Notes under the pieces: generated by a model | Told to the model about the DNA's origin: nothing | The model's database searches: none | Seen by the model: only the letters and a program-made list of their open reading frames with translations | In this document: in pieces, positions 44,916 through 54,175 of the stretch | Position numbering within the stretch: the stretch's first letter is position 1 | Layout: each line of letters begins with the position of its first letter | Program-made: the position numbers and the translations under genes | Assembly (NCBI RefSeq): GCF_002964785.1 | Contig: NZ_PQCC01000018.1 | Location: 620,001-684,000 of the forward strand | DNA length: 64,000 nt | Direction: 5' to 3' | Origin: Pseudoalteromonas sp. T1lg48 | Lineage (GTDB): Bacteria; Pseudomonadota; Gammaproteobacteria; Enterobacterales; Alteromonadaceae

Positions 44916-45341
44916 ATGAAACAGCTAGTTGCCGTAATCACCTTATTCGCCAGCGCATTCGTACTAAGCGCCTGTGAAGATGCCAAAACCAGCAGCGAAA
45001 AAGCCAAAGAAAGCGCCGCAGAGGCCAAAGAAGAAGTGGTGGCTGCCTGGGACAGCGCCGTTGATGAAGTAAAAGAAGCGGCCAACAACTTGCAAGAAGA
45101 ATCCTTCTCTGAAAAAGTTGATGAATTGATGGCTGAAACCAAGGCGCTTGCCTCAGCGGCCAGTGAAGAAGGCAAAACTCAGTTCAGCCAGCTGATGGCC
45201 GACTCAAAAGAGTTAGCGCAAAAGGCCTGGGATGAGTCAAAAGAAGGTGCCGGCGAGCTATCGGATGAAACCAAAAGCCAGATTGACGCGCTGATTGAGA
45301 AAATCCGCGAAACCCGTGAAGAGTTAGAAGCGAATCAATAA
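44916..45341 (+). CDS. alanine/glutamate-rich helical lipoprotein
   Basis: The start is chosen at 44916 (MKQLVAVITLFASAFVLSAC), after AAAAGGGAAA, because it gives a proper lipoprotein signal with lipobox LSAC. The mature 120 residues are highly charged and helical (KAKESAAEAKEEVVAAW, TRKxx-type repeats), like LEA/apolipoprotein-like envelope proteins. The function is unknown. A terminator follows. Confidence 0.75.
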   Translation: MKQLVAVITLFASAFVLSACEDAKTSSEKAKESAAEAKEEVVAAWDSAVDEVKEAANNLQEESFSEKVDELMAETKALASAASEEGKTQFSQLMADSKELAQKAWDESKEGAGELSDETKSQIDALIEKIRETREELEANQ

Positions 45342-45370
45342 GCGTTTAACCACCCATATGTGATGTTACC

Positions 45371-45395
45371 AAACCCGGCGAAAGCCGGGTTTTTA
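45371..45395 (+). terminator. terminator of the lipoprotein gene
   Basis: The stem AACCCGGC/GCCGGGTT with loop GAAA is followed by a T run, 30 bases after the stop. Confidence 0.9.
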
Positions 45396-45418
45396 TTTGC
45401 CCAAAACCTGAGCTCGCC

Positions 45419-46141
45419 CTAGCCCTGCTTTTGAATATATTCCAAAGCCGTCATTTTATGATAAGTGACGTTAGGGTGCAGAATATGCGTGGGCTGCGGG
45501 TCGACCACCTCAATGGGAATGGCTAAGCTGCGCGCCACCTCGAGTGCCATCTGGGTAATATTGACACTAAAAGAGGTGCCCATAAACACCATGCGATCCG
45601 CCGCCAGCATGCGCCGCTGCGCCTCATCTATGCCATACAGGTCGGTATAGTACTCATCAAACAGCAACACAAAGGGCTTAAACGAGCGATGCAGCACCGG
45701 CCCCTGCTCTGGGATGGCAAACACCTCTAATAGGGATTGGCTTAGCCGCGACTCATCCACCTGCTCCCAGGGAGCAGTTAGTTTATCAACCGGCTCGCCC
45801 TGATTGTGAAATTCGGTCATCAAATCCAGGCGACCATGAATGGCGATGTAGTCCTGGTTACCGGCCTTGCCATCGAGGCCATCGATGTTTTGAGTGATCA
45901 GATTTTTATCCGCCAACCAGTAATGCACCTCGTTCGGACCATGGTCACGATAACTGGCAAATCGATGGTAATACCAGGCGAGAAACTCATCCGGGCGCAT
46001 TTGGTACATGCGCCGCGTCGCCATTTCCATCGGCGTATAATTTTTACTGCCGATGCGCCAAAAGCCGTCTTCACCGCGAAAGGTGGGAATACCGCTGGCG
46101 GCACTGACGCCGGCACCGGTGATATACAAGGTATTGCTCAT
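45419..46141 (-). CDS. Sir2-family NAD-dependent protein deacylase without zinc cysteines
   Basis: The 240-aa protein has the sirtuin NAD motif ITGAGVSAASGIPTFRG, LITQNIDGLDG and the catalytic histidine in AIHGRLD. MGTSFSVN and VDPQP follow. The four cysteines of the usual zinc ribbon between IHG and the second Rossmann part are absent; that region reads RLDLMTEFHNQGEPVDKL. It is therefore an atypical, zinc-less sirtuin, which may act on an acyl group or ADP-ribose rather than as CobB. Confidence 0.85.
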   Translation of the reverse strand: MSNTLYITGAGVSAASGIPTFRGEDGFWRIGSKNYTPMEMATRRMYQMRPDEFLAWYYHRFASYRDHGPNEVHYWLADKNLITQNIDGLDGKAGNQDYIAIHGRLDLMTEFHNQGEPVDKLTAPWEQVDESRLSQSLLEVFAIPEQGPVLHRSFKPFVLLFDEYYTDLYGIDEAQRRMLAADRMVFMGTSFSVNITQMALEVARSLAIPIEVVDPQPTHILHPNVTYHKMTALEYIQKQG

Positions 46142-46246
46142 AATTGTGGGCGATTAAGGATCATGTGGTTAGCTTGCCCCAAGCGATGTGAGCGAGCAAG
46201 TGTAATTGCCCGCCGTTTTTATCAGAGCCAAAGGCTGCGGCCAAGG

Positions 46247-47563
46247 CTAAACCTTGACCATGGGCAGATTTACCCGCACCACCAGCCCACCCTGTTGCTG
46301 ATTATGCAAGCTGATATCACCATGATGGGCCTCGCAGATTTCCCGGCACAGGGCTAAGCCAAGACCACTGCCACTGCTTTTGGTGGAATAAAATGGTACC
46401 AAGGCGCTGGCCATCACGGTCTCGGTCATGCCCTTGCCCTTATCGCCAACGCAAATCACCTGCTGTCCATGGCTTTCCACGCTCAGCCAGACATCCTCGG
46501 CGGCACCGCCCGCCTCATGAGCATTCTTCAACAGATTGATAAGCAGTTGCTGAATTTGTGTTTCGTCGCCATAACCAAACTCCGCCAACTCCCCCTTGAT
46601 CTTGAACTGCCATTGCTGCGCCAACCCTTGTATTAATTCGGCCCATCTAAATTCGCTGAGTTGTGGCTGCGGCAGTTTGGCGAACTTGCCATAACCTTGT
46701 ACAAACTCACTCAGGCGGGCGATGCGCTCGTCTATGGTATTAAACACCCGCTCTAGGCGTTCATCGTCTACCCGCTGGGCAATTAAACGCCCGGAGTGCA
46801 ACATGGAAGAAATCGGTGCCAGTGAATTATTCAGCTCGTGGCTGATAATGCGTATCACCTTCTTCCATACCTGCACCTCTTGGCGCGATATTTCCCGGGT
46901 CATGGGTTTTAGAATATAGAGATTATGGGGTTGGTTATTTAATAAAAACTCGCCGGTGGCCAGGTGCCAGGTTTGCCTTTGTTGCTGCTCCTGATCAACG
47001 CTAAACAGACCCTCTCCGCCGCGTTGCAAGGCTTCGGCAATGGCCTCGGGCATGCCACTAAAAAGATTCGAGAGCGTTTCCCCTTCCACCTTAATACCGG
47101 CAAATAGCAAACCGCGAGCACTGTGATTGGTATACACAATTTGCCCTTTCGAATTCACCAACAGCAAAGCCTGCGGCGAGTTATGCAGCACCTTGTCGAG
47201 CATCAGCTCTCGTTGATAGATCCACTGGCGCTCTTGATGCAGCTTGTTGGCGGTTTCATTGTACAGGCTGCATAAATCCCCCAGCTCATTGTTGCCCTGA
47301 TAGGCCAAGGTGGTTGAAAAATCCCCGTCTTTAAAGTTTAACAGCCCCGACTCGACCGCCTGTAAGCCTTTTGCTATGGGCGATACCACCAGGGTCACAA
47401 AGAGCGCCTGAACTACTCCCAAAGCCAGGGCCAGAACCAGCCCCTGCATAAGGTTAAATACGTCAAATAAGACGCCGATGGTGACAAGCAGGCAGATAAA
47501 CAGGCTCATCCACAGACTGAGCTGCCAGATAAGTCGACCCGCCCCTTTGGGAAATATAATCAT
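46247..47563 (-). CDS. NtrB-like sensor histidine kinase
   Basis: The 438-aa membrane kinase has two N-terminal helices (LIWQLSLWMSLFICLLVTIG and GLVLALALGVVQALFVTLVV), a HAMP-like linker and a PAS domain near 120-210. The phosphoacceptor box is IISHELNNSLAPI, and the HATPase boxes are LLINLLKNAHEAGG, GDKGKGM and GSGLGLAL. The kinase overlaps the response regulator by one base. The pair lies downstream of the efflux operon, which it probably controls. Confidence 0.88.
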   Translation of the reverse strand: MIIFPKGAGRLIWQLSLWMSLFICLLVTIGVLFDVFNLMQGLVLALALGVVQALFVTLVVSPIAKGLQAVESGLLNFKDGDFSTTLAYQGNNELGDLCSLYNETANKLHQERQWIYQRELMLDKVLHNSPQALLLVNSKGQIVYTNHSARGLLFAGIKVEGETLSNLFSGMPEAIAEALQRGGEGLFSVDQEQQQRQTWHLATGEFLLNNQPHNLYILKPMTREISRQEVQVWKKVIRIISHELNNSLAPISSMLHSGRLIAQRVDDERLERVFNTIDERIARLSEFVQGYGKFAKLPQPQLSEFRWAELIQGLAQQWQFKIKGELAEFGYGDETQIQQLLINLLKNAHEAGGAAEDVWLSVESHGQQVICVGDKGKGMTETVMASALVPFYSTKSSGSGLGLALCREICEAHHGDISLHNQQQGGLVVRVNLPMVKV

Positions 47564-48888
47564 CAGTAATCGATACCAAACTTTTGCATGCGTCTATACA
47601 AGGCCTGACGCGATAAACCAAACTCCCGAGCGACCTTAGCGACTACTCCCTGATGGGCACGCATGGCCGCTTCAATTTCGTGTTTTTCCGGTTCATGCTT
47701 AACCTGGTGATTCTCACCGACATGATGCAGCGCGAAGTCTTCAGCCTGCAACTCTCCTTCGGGTTTGAGCACACCAATGCGCTTACAGGCATTTTCCAGC
47801 TCACGCACATTGCCAGGCCAGGAATGCTGGCGCAGCATGGCTTCGGCATGAGGGCTTAATTCCCGTCCCGGTAGAAAGTGTGCGATTAAGGCGGCAATAT
47901 CGTCCTTGCGCTGCGCTAAAGGGGGAATGCTAAGCTCGATAACATTAAGACGATAGTACAGGTCCTCGCGAAAGCGCCCCTGCTGGATATCACCGAGCAA
48001 ATCGGCGTTAGTGGCGGAGATCACCCGCACATTCACCTTGCGGGTTTGGGTTGAACCCACACGTTCAAATTCGCCGGTTTGCAGCACCCGCAACAGCTTC
48101 ACCTGACCATCGAGCGGCAGGTTGCCAATTTCATCCAAAAACAAGGTGCCACCATCGGCGGCTTCGAAACGACCGATTCGGGTTTGCTTGGCACCGGTGA
48201 AGGCCCCCGCTTCGGCGCCAAAGAGCTCGGCCTCAATCAAATCCGCCGGCAAGGCTCCTGCATTAACCTTAATAAAAGGCTTGGCTTTAAGGGGAGAATT
48301 ACGGTGGACAATCTCGGCGATGCCTTCTTTACCACTGCCGTTGGCACCGGTGATAAGCACGGGCACATCCGAGCGCGCCACCTGCAAGGCCATGTCCACC
48401 ACCCGATGCATGGCGGCACTGGCAAAGACCTGACCGGCCAAATCGGCACCTTCCTGGACCTGGGTGCGCTCTTGAGCCTGGCGTTTAAAGGTGGCATTTT
48501 CACTGGCCGCCTCGCCCAGGGCCACCAGGTTATCTATGGTGGTGAGCAGCTTTTGGTCATCCCAGGGCTTGCTCAGATAGTCGGCGGCTCCGGCCTTAAC
48601 CAGCTCCACCGCGGTACTGAGCTCGGTCCAGGCGGTGATAAGGACAATGGGCAGATGAGGGTTAATGTCGCGCAAGTCGTAAAACAACTTTTTGCCTTCC
48701 TCACCCGAGGTGGTATCAGCACTGAAGTTCATATCCTGAAGCACCAGCGCGATACGCTGATAGCGCACAATATGTAACGCCTCGGCGGGCGTTTCACAGG
48801 TCACGGCGTGGTAGTCATGCAGCTCTAGGAGCAGCGACAAGGCGTCTAACACCGCCGGGTTATCGTCAACTATCAGTATTTTTTTCAT
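47563..48888 (-). CDS. NtrC-family sigma-54 response regulator
   Basis: The 441-aa protein has a receiver domain (KKILIVDDNPAVLDAL, phospho-Asp in LVLQDMNF). The AAA+ sigma-54 activation domain has Walker A TGANGSGKE, GAFTGA in AGAFTGAKQ and GTLFLDEIGNLP. A C-terminal Fis-type helix-turn-helix (VAREFGLSRQALYRRM) follows. All residues for sigma-54 contact are present. The two palindromes at 53985-54021 upstream of the efflux operon are plausible binding sites. Confidence 0.9.
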   Translation of the reverse strand: MKKILIVDDNPAVLDALSLLLELHDYHAVTCETPAEALHIVRYQRIALVLQDMNFSADTTSGEEGKKLFYDLRDINPHLPIVLITAWTELSTAVELVKAGAADYLSKPWDDQKLLTTIDNLVALGEAASENATFKRQAQERTQVQEGADLAGQVFASAAMHRVVDMALQVARSDVPVLITGANGSGKEGIAEIVHRNSPLKAKPFIKVNAGALPADLIEAELFGAEAGAFTGAKQTRIGRFEAADGGTLFLDEIGNLPLDGQVKLLRVLQTGEFERVGSTQTRKVNVRVISATNADLLGDIQQGRFREDLYYRLNVIELSIPPLAQRKDDIAALIAHFLPGRELSPHAEAMLRQHSWPGNVRELENACKRIGVLKPEGELQAEDFALHHVGENHQVKHEPEKHEIEAAMRAHQGVVAKVAREFGLSRQALYRRMQKFGIDY

Positions 48889-48928
48889 ATTATCCTGAGG
48901 GTCTGTTTATCTTTGCGGTTTACTTTAT

Positions 48929-49026
48929 GTTCAATCTAAACGCATTCTGATCACGACGCTCGTTATGATGCATAGTCATTCTATGTTCATAGCGAGTAAC
49001 ACAGAGCAGGATGCGTTTAGATGAAC
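48929..49026. repeat. 98-bp inverted-repeat element (MITE/REP-like)
   Basis: The outer arms 48929-48952 and 49004-49026 are near-perfect inverted repeats with the core ATCTAAACGCAT. An inner pair CTCGTTATGA/TCATAGCGAG continues the stem. It lies in the gap between the response-regulator gene and the ABC permease gene. The rest of that gap (49027-49170) shows nothing coding. Confidence 0.65.
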
Positions 49027-49170
49027 CCGTAGGGCAGCGCTTGTAGCGCATTTCTACTGTGTTGTTACATGTTTATGTAGAATAACTACACCACACATGT
49101 GCCGCCTTGTATAAATTCACTACAAACTGCTGCAGAAACAAACAACAAAGGTCAACAGACCCTTATCTAG

Positions 49171-49190
49171 AGCGCGCCCAAGGGCGCGCT
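49171..49190 (-). terminator. GC-rich hairpin after the efflux operon
   Basis: A perfect 9-bp stem AGCGCGCCC/GGGCGCGCT with loop AA lies 10 bases after the stop of the last permease gene. There is no clear T run, so it is a weak terminator or mRNA-protecting hairpin. Confidence 0.5.
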
Positions 49191-49199
49191 GAATTGTTA

Positions 49200-50405
49200 T
49201 TATATTGAGCGCGTGGCTATACTTGGCGCCACTTTGGCAGCGCGCAGTGCGGGTCCCCATGCTGCCACTAGGCTCATTATGAGCATAAATACCGCACTCG
49301 CCAATACGAAAGTAAAGGATAAGCTGGGTAAAGAGAAGACTTTCATCAGTTGCTGGCCTAATAAGACCGCCAAGGCAGCGCCAATCAACAGGCCTAAACC
49401 GGCAACCAAAAAGTTCTCAATGAGGAAGTAACGAACAATGGCCGACTTGCGAGCCCCGAGCGCGCGGCGCGTACCAATTTGCTTGGTGCGTTTACTGATA
49501 TTGAATAAGGTAAGACCGAAAATACCCAGAGCAGTCACCAGCACCAATACCACTATCAAGACCACCAGCATGCGCATCACCAGGGTATCGCGGGCCAGAT
49601 AAGATGCCTTGCTTTCGTCCAAGCCTTCGATGCCGTAAAAAACACGGCGCGATTCGCTTTTTAATAAGAGCTCTTCCACTTTTGCCATCACTTGTGCGCG
49701 CTTGCCCGGCTCGGTACGTACTAAAAATCCGGCGCGAGGTTGAGACAGGTTGAACGGGAAGATCACCACGTTGGCCGGACGACTGTCATTCAGCCAGGGG
49801 CCTTTTATGGTGTCGATAATACCGATAATTTCTACCGCATCTTCGCCCTGATACAGTACTTTGCCAAGGGCCGAACCATCTGGATAGAGCTCTTCGGCAA
49901 AATCCTTGGTAACTATCGTGGTATTGGGCAACTTATCGTAGTTATCCGCATGCACCACTTCTTCCGGGTAGAAATTACGTCCTTCGATCAGTTTGGCGCC
50001 CAAGGTATTGAGCATATGCTCATTGGTAGTAAAGTAGGCCGCCCGCACACCGGTGCCAATTTCGGGATTGGGCACCAAATGCATGCTACTTGAGGAACCA
50101 CTGCCCGACAACGGCATCCAGTTGGTCATGGCTGCATCAATAACACCGTCAATGGCGCGCAGGTCGCGCTCATCCTGCGCATATTGTTGAACCAGGTTAA
50201 TACTTGGGTCGAAGGTGCTGACACTCAGGCTGAAAATCGCTTCTTCGTCGTAACCGGTTTCCTGGTTTAAATAGGTCAGACGGTCACTGATCATAAAGGC
50301 GGCATTGCTGACGATAGCCAGGGTGATTGCCACCTGTATCAGCAACAGCACAGCCCCTATTTTTGAGCGCAGCAGTGCGTTGATCATGGGTTTTAATTCT
50401 AACAT
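49200..50405 (-). CDS. MacB/FtsX-type ABC permease, second subunit
   Basis: The 401-aa protein has an N-terminal membrane helix (IGAVLLLIQVAITLAIVSNA), a periplasmic MacB-type domain (about 45-270) and three C-terminal helices of the FtsX domain. RTKQIGTRRALGA is the conserved loop before helix 3. It pairs with the permease at 50415 and the ATPase at 51730 to form a tripartite-type exporter. Confidence 0.88.
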   Translation of the reverse strand: MLELKPMINALLRSKIGAVLLLIQVAITLAIVSNAAFMISDRLTYLNQETGYDEEAIFSLSVSTFDPSINLVQQYAQDERDLRAIDGVIDAAMTNWMPLSGSGSSSSMHLVPNPEIGTGVRAAYFTTNEHMLNTLGAKLIEGRNFYPEEVVHADNYDKLPNTTIVTKDFAEELYPDGSALGKVLYQGEDAVEIIGIIDTIKGPWLNDSRPANVVIFPFNLSQPRAGFLVRTEPGKRAQVMAKVEELLLKSESRRVFYGIEGLDESKASYLARDTLVMRMLVVLIVVLVLVTALGIFGLTLFNISKRTKQIGTRRALGARKSAIVRYFLIENFLVAGLGLLIGAALAVLLGQQLMKVFSLPSLSFTFVLASAVFMLIMSLVAAWGPALRAAKVAPSIATRSI

Positions 50406-50414
50406 GGGTCTCTC

Positions 50415-51728
50415 CTACTGCGTTTTCAGGTAATAAGCGGGGTTGGTACGGCACACCTGCCAGGCCGGCAGCAAACCCGCCAAGATACAGGCGACAATGG
50501 CAATGATAGGTGCGCTGGCGAGCATCAAAAAGTCCATCTTCGCGAGGGCCGAATAATAGCTGTAGCTTTCTCTGACACCCCACAAACATAGCTGCGCCAG
50601 TAAAATGCCCAGCAGGCCACCGAAGAGCCCCAATAGCCCCACCTCAACAAGGTGCTGAAAAAATACCTGGGTTTTACTTGCCCCCAAGGCGCGACGCACG
50701 CCCACCTCGGGTGCACGGCGCATAAATTTCGCTAACAGCAGGCCAAGAATATTAGCCAAGCACACGGCCAGGAACATAAAGCTTAACAACACTAAAATTT
50801 TATTATCTTCGCTGACCACCTCGTTGTATTCCATCCATTGATTTACATCACGCAGGCTGTATTTAGGCTCTTTGCGGGCAAAGCGACCTATCTTCTGTTG
50901 CTCCTGAATATAGCCTTTTAAATACTGCTCATAATTGGCTTTCGATTCTGGGCTATCGAGCTGCACCCAGTACTGGATCCAGACGATCTCAGAGTCCAGC
51001 CTTTGCTTAAAGGTGGTCACCATTTCGCGTTTCCAGCCATTGCTGTTACCCCAGGTGCCTATTTCCAGTTCTTTAACCAGTGAGAATGGGTAAAACACGC
51101 GCTCGGGACGTTTAAATGAACCGTTATTCAAATCGTAGTATTTGGTGTGCTCGGTTACCGGCTCAATCACGCCGACCACTTCAAACAAGAACTTGTCGAG
51201 AAACACCGTCTTACCCACTGGGTTAGTCTCACCAAAAAGCTCTTCGCTGAGGCTACGCTCTAACACCACCTTGTTAACGGCATTGTCCTCATCACTTTGG
51301 CTCCACGGGCCGCCATGGATAAATTGGGCGTTGAACATGGAAAAGAAGTCCCGCCCCGTAGCCCTGGCGTCCATCAATTTAGGCGCATTGCTCTCGTCAC
51401 CCAGGTGCACGGCAAAGCCGGTGCGCACCATGGCTGCCTGGGCATCACCTTTGGCGTCCGTCATCAGCCTTTGCGCATCTTTAAAGGTCAACTGGTAAGG
51501 AATATCATCCTTGGTAAACCAACCCTCGCCTTCGTCCATGGTTTGCAGTTGCAGCGCAAATAGCTGCTCGCTTTTGCTTGGGATGGGGTCGGCGCTCATC
51601 ATGTGATACACCGACAAGGTGGTCATGGTGATACCGATACCTATGGCAATGGCTATCACCATTAAGGCGCTGACCAGGGGCGTGCGTTTAAACGAACGCC
51701 AGCTTAAATCCACATAGTACCAAAGCAT
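50415..51728 (-). CDS. MacB/FtsX-type ABC permease, first subunit
   Basis: The 437-aa permease has one N-terminal helix (LVSALMVIAIAIGIGITMTT), a large periplasmic domain and three C-terminal helices with RRAPEVGVRRALGAS before the second. It starts 1 base after the ATPase gene. The likely substrates are antimicrobial peptides or other membrane-active compounds, as for related operons; the substrate cannot be read from sequence. Confidence 0.88.
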   Translation of the reverse strand: MLWYYVDLSWRSFKRTPLVSALMVIAIAIGIGITMTTLSVYHMMSADPIPSKSEQLFALQLQTMDEGEGWFTKDDIPYQLTFKDAQRLMTDAKGDAQAAMVRTGFAVHLGDESNAPKLMDARATGRDFFSMFNAQFIHGGPWSQSDEDNAVNKVVLERSLSEELFGETNPVGKTVFLDKFLFEVVGVIEPVTEHTKYYDLNNGSFKRPERVFYPFSLVKELEIGTWGNSNGWKREMVTTFKQRLDSEIVWIQYWVQLDSPESKANYEQYLKGYIQEQQKIGRFARKEPKYSLRDVNQWMEYNEVVSEDNKILVLLSFMFLAVCLANILGLLLAKFMRRAPEVGVRRALGASKTQVFFQHLVEVGLLGLFGGLLGILLAQLCLWGVRESYSYYSALAKMDFLMLASAPIIAIVACILAGLLPAWQVCRTNPAYYLKTQ

Positions 51729-51729
51729 A

Positions 51730-52464
51730 TTAGGCCTCCGCTGCGCGTGCGGCTATGTCACCCGCCGTCTGTTCTTTATTGGGCGCACCCTGATACAGGC
51801 TGAAGTCGGCCAGTTGACCGTCAACCACCTGAATATTGCGCGGCGCGCGACGAGCCAGCTCAGGATCGTGGGTCACCATGACTATGGTGGCGCCTTCACG
51901 GTTAATTTCTTCGAGGATTTCCATCACTTGGCGGGCCATTAAACTGTCCAGGTTCCCTGTTGGCTCATCGGCGAGTAAAAAGCGCGGCTCACCGGCCAGG
52001 GCCCGGGCGATGGCCACCCGCTGCTGCTGACCACCGGAAAGCTGCTGCGGCAGGTGTTTGGCACGCGCGCCCAGGCCTACCAGCTCCAGGCAGCGTTCAA
52101 TGCGCTTTCTACGCTCCGCCGATTTAATGCCGCGATAGCGCAACGGCACTTCCACGTTCTCATACAGGTTCAAATCGGGAATAAGGTTAAAGCCCTGAAA
52201 GATAAAGCCGATTTTTTGGTTACGCAGATCGGCACGCTGATTGTCGTTGAGCTTGCCAACATCGATACCATCAAGCTCATAGGTGCCACTTGAGAAGGGC
52301 TCCAGCATGCCGGCAATGTTTAAAAAGGTGGTTTTACCGCTGCCGCTTGGGCCGGTGACGGCGATGAACTCGCCCTGCTCCACCTCGAGATTAAAGTCGC
52401 GTAGCGCATGGGTCTGCACCATTTCCGTTTGGTATACCTTGTTGATGTTATTCATTTTAATCAT
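51730..52464 (-). CDS. MacB/LolD-type ABC ATPase
   Basis: The 244-aa nucleotide-binding subunit has Walker [13 protein letters not shown], signature [15 protein letters not shown], Walker [13 protein letters not shown] and switch His in VMVTHDPEL. The family is that of MacB, LolD and YknY, which power extrusion through FtsX-type permeases. It lies between the adaptor and permease genes. Confidence 0.92.
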   Translation of the reverse strand: MIKMNNINKVYQTEMVQTHALRDFNLEVEQGEFIAVTGPSGSGKTTFLNIAGMLEPFSSGTYELDGIDVGKLNDNQRADLRNQKIGFIFQGFNLIPDLNLYENVEVPLRYRGIKSAERRKRIERCLELVGLGARAKHLPQQLSGGQQQRVAIARALAGEPRFLLADEPTGNLDSLMARQVMEILEEINREGATIVMVTHDPELARRAPRNIQVVDGQLADFSLYQGAPNKEQTAGDIAARAAEA

Positions 52465-52493
52465 TGTATTCTTCCTCTGATGTTGAGCTGGAG

Positions 52494-53753
52494 TTAGCGC
52501 AGTAAAACGCGCTCGGCCTGCTTAAATGAGTCATAGTTTGATACCACCAGGGTATCGCCTTCGGCGACGCCGGCGGTGAGCTCCACATTGGCTACGCTGG
52601 TCGCTCCGGTTTGAATTTGAATGCGCTCGGCGACATCGCCATTGACGCGGTAGGCTATCAAGCCACCCTCGTTCATAAAGGCTCCGCGGCGCACCATCAA
52701 TACGTTTTCTCTGTTTTCTAATAAGATGCGTGCCGATAAGCGCTGATTCTGACGAATTTTGTCAAACTGCGATTGATCGAAGCGCACCCGGGCACTGACC
52801 TGGCGTTCTTTCACTTCCGGCGAGATAGACGACAAGGTGCCGACCACACGGTTGTCGGCAATTTTGAGCTCAACCTCCAGGCCCAGTCCCAGTTCATTGG
52901 CATAGCTTTCCGGCACCTGCAGCTCGGCTTCAAAGGCACTCAGATCAACGAGTGTCATCAGTGCCTCACTTGGCGACACTGCTGCCTGTTGCTGCACCAG
53001 CCAGTTACCCACCACCCCAGCAACGGGGGCAACTATCTGCAACTCGTTAACGCGGCGGTTTAGTTCATCCACCACCAGTTGTTGGCGCGTCACATCCCCT
53101 TGCGCCGATTTAAGCTCGAATGCCAGGGTGTCTTTACCGATTTCGACTTCTTGTTGGGCGTGTTTGTAGGCCAACTTAGCGCGCGCCAGGTCGTCCTGAG
53201 CCTGCTCCATGTCGATTTGGCTGATAAGATTATCCTTAATAGATAACAGCGCCCGACGGTGCTCACGCTCGGCGGCATTCAGGGTGACCGTGGCCATATC
53301 TAAGGTTTGTGCCAGCGCCAACTTGTCGCGACGGATCTGCAATTCCTTGCGTGACAGCTCATCGCTCAGGCGCTGCAGCTCTGATTCTTGTTGTTTAAGT
53401 TCGTTGGTCAGTTCCGGGCTGTGAACCTTAGCTATGGTTTGGTTCTTTGCCACTTCATCGCCTGGGTTGACCAGTAGCTGCACATAGCCCTTTGACGGGC
53501 TGTAGATTTGCGGCGCATTGGCGGCCACAATAAACCCTGTGGTGGCGATATCGCGAACCAGATCGCCACGGACCACGGCTGCAGTTTTCACCGAATCCCG
53601 GCTTAGTGATAATTGGGTATCACCATTACTGGCACTCAAACTGTAGGCGGCCAAGGCCGCAACCAAGGTCACGCACGCCGCTCCAAGCCAATATTTGCGG
53701 TAGCTTTTAGTGGCCGCTAGTTGAATATCTTGTCCCTGAGTATCGCGGATCAT
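52494..53753 (-). CDS. HlyD/RND-type periplasmic adaptor protein
   Basis: The 419-aa protein has one N-terminal membrane helix (YWLGAACVTLVAALAAYSL) and a split lipoyl domain (VQLLVNPGDEVAKNQTIAKV). A long coiled-coil hairpin (about 100-220) and beta-barrel and membrane-proximal domains follow. It bridges the ABC permeases to an outer-membrane channel. Its ATG overlaps the stop of the 38-aa ORF upstream, so translation is coupled. Confidence 0.9.
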   Translation of the reverse strand: MIRDTQGQDIQLAATKSYRKYWLGAACVTLVAALAAYSLSASNGDTQLSLSRDSVKTAAVVRGDLVRDIATTGFIVAANAPQIYSPSKGYVQLLVNPGDEVAKNQTIAKVHSPELTNELKQQESELQRLSDELSRKELQIRRDKLALAQTLDMATVTLNAAEREHRRALLSIKDNLISQIDMEQAQDDLARAKLAYKHAQQEVEIGKDTLAFELKSAQGDVTRQQLVVDELNRRVNELQIVAPVAGVVGNWLVQQQAAVSPSEALMTLVDLSAFEAELQVPESYANELGLGLEVELKIADNRVVGTLSSISPEVKERQVSARVRFDQSQFDKIRQNQRLSARILLENRENVLMVRRGAFMNEGGLIAYRVNGDVAERIQIQTGATSVANVELTAGVAEGDTLVVSNYDSFKQAERVLLR

Positions 53754-53866
53754 AACAACGCCTCACACTGATTAGTGAGGTTGGGTGTTTTTATCAAACC
53801 AATAATAAACGCCGCCACTAGCATCAACAGTGGCGAGGTAAAAAAGACTAAGGTAGTGATCAACAT
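53750..53866 (-). CDS. 38-aa membrane micro-ORF coupled to the efflux operon
   Basis: The ORF begins MLITTLVFFTSPLLMLVAAF, continues IIGLIK and ends NQCEALL. It forms one membrane helix with a short cytoplasmic tail. Its TGA overlaps the ATG of the adaptor gene in ATGA, a classic coupling arrangement. It may be a small regulatory subunit or a leader peptide. Confidence 0.55.
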   Translation of the reverse strand: MLITTLVFFTSPLLMLVAAFIIGLIKTPNLTNQCEALL

Positions 53867-53984
53867 GGTGCTATCCGTATGTTTTCTAATTGTTTTATTA
53901 GTTACGAGAAGCATGCCAATATAATAAAAACTTTATCTCATTGTTTTTATTAGTTTTTAATTGTGGATGGTGAAGTTTGGCGCT

Positions 53985-54024
53985 TGTCCGCGGACATAAA
54001 AAGTGTCCGCAACGGACACTTTTT
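53985..54024. promoter_or_regulatory. tandem TGTCCG/CGGACA palindromes, likely activator sites or terminator
   Basis: TGTCCG-CGGACA (53985-53996) and TGTCCG-CAA-CGGACA (54004-54018, extended to a 12-bp stem) share the same half-sites. They lie about 120-155 bp before the micro-ORF, the right place for enhancer sites of the NtrC-type regulator. The second hairpin has T runs on both sides and could also end the mrp operon. A possible sigma-54 promoter (TTGGCATG, then a poor -12) is near 53903-53920. Confidence 0.5.
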
Positions 54025-54175
54025 TCGCGAAAACCGGACGCTTTTGACTGAACCCGGCAAAGCCCTGAAAATACCAAGTAGCAGTGAGGCACAAAAATAT
54101 GATGGTGCGCAAGAAGAAACGGGGAAATAAATCAGTGGCCGCGTTTGCCGCGACCACCGGCTGAACTCACGAGAT

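Noticed and set aside
48079..48777. 232-codon plus-strand frame opposite the response regulator
   Set aside because: It is antisense to conserved AAA+ coding sequence and has no ribosome-binding site.
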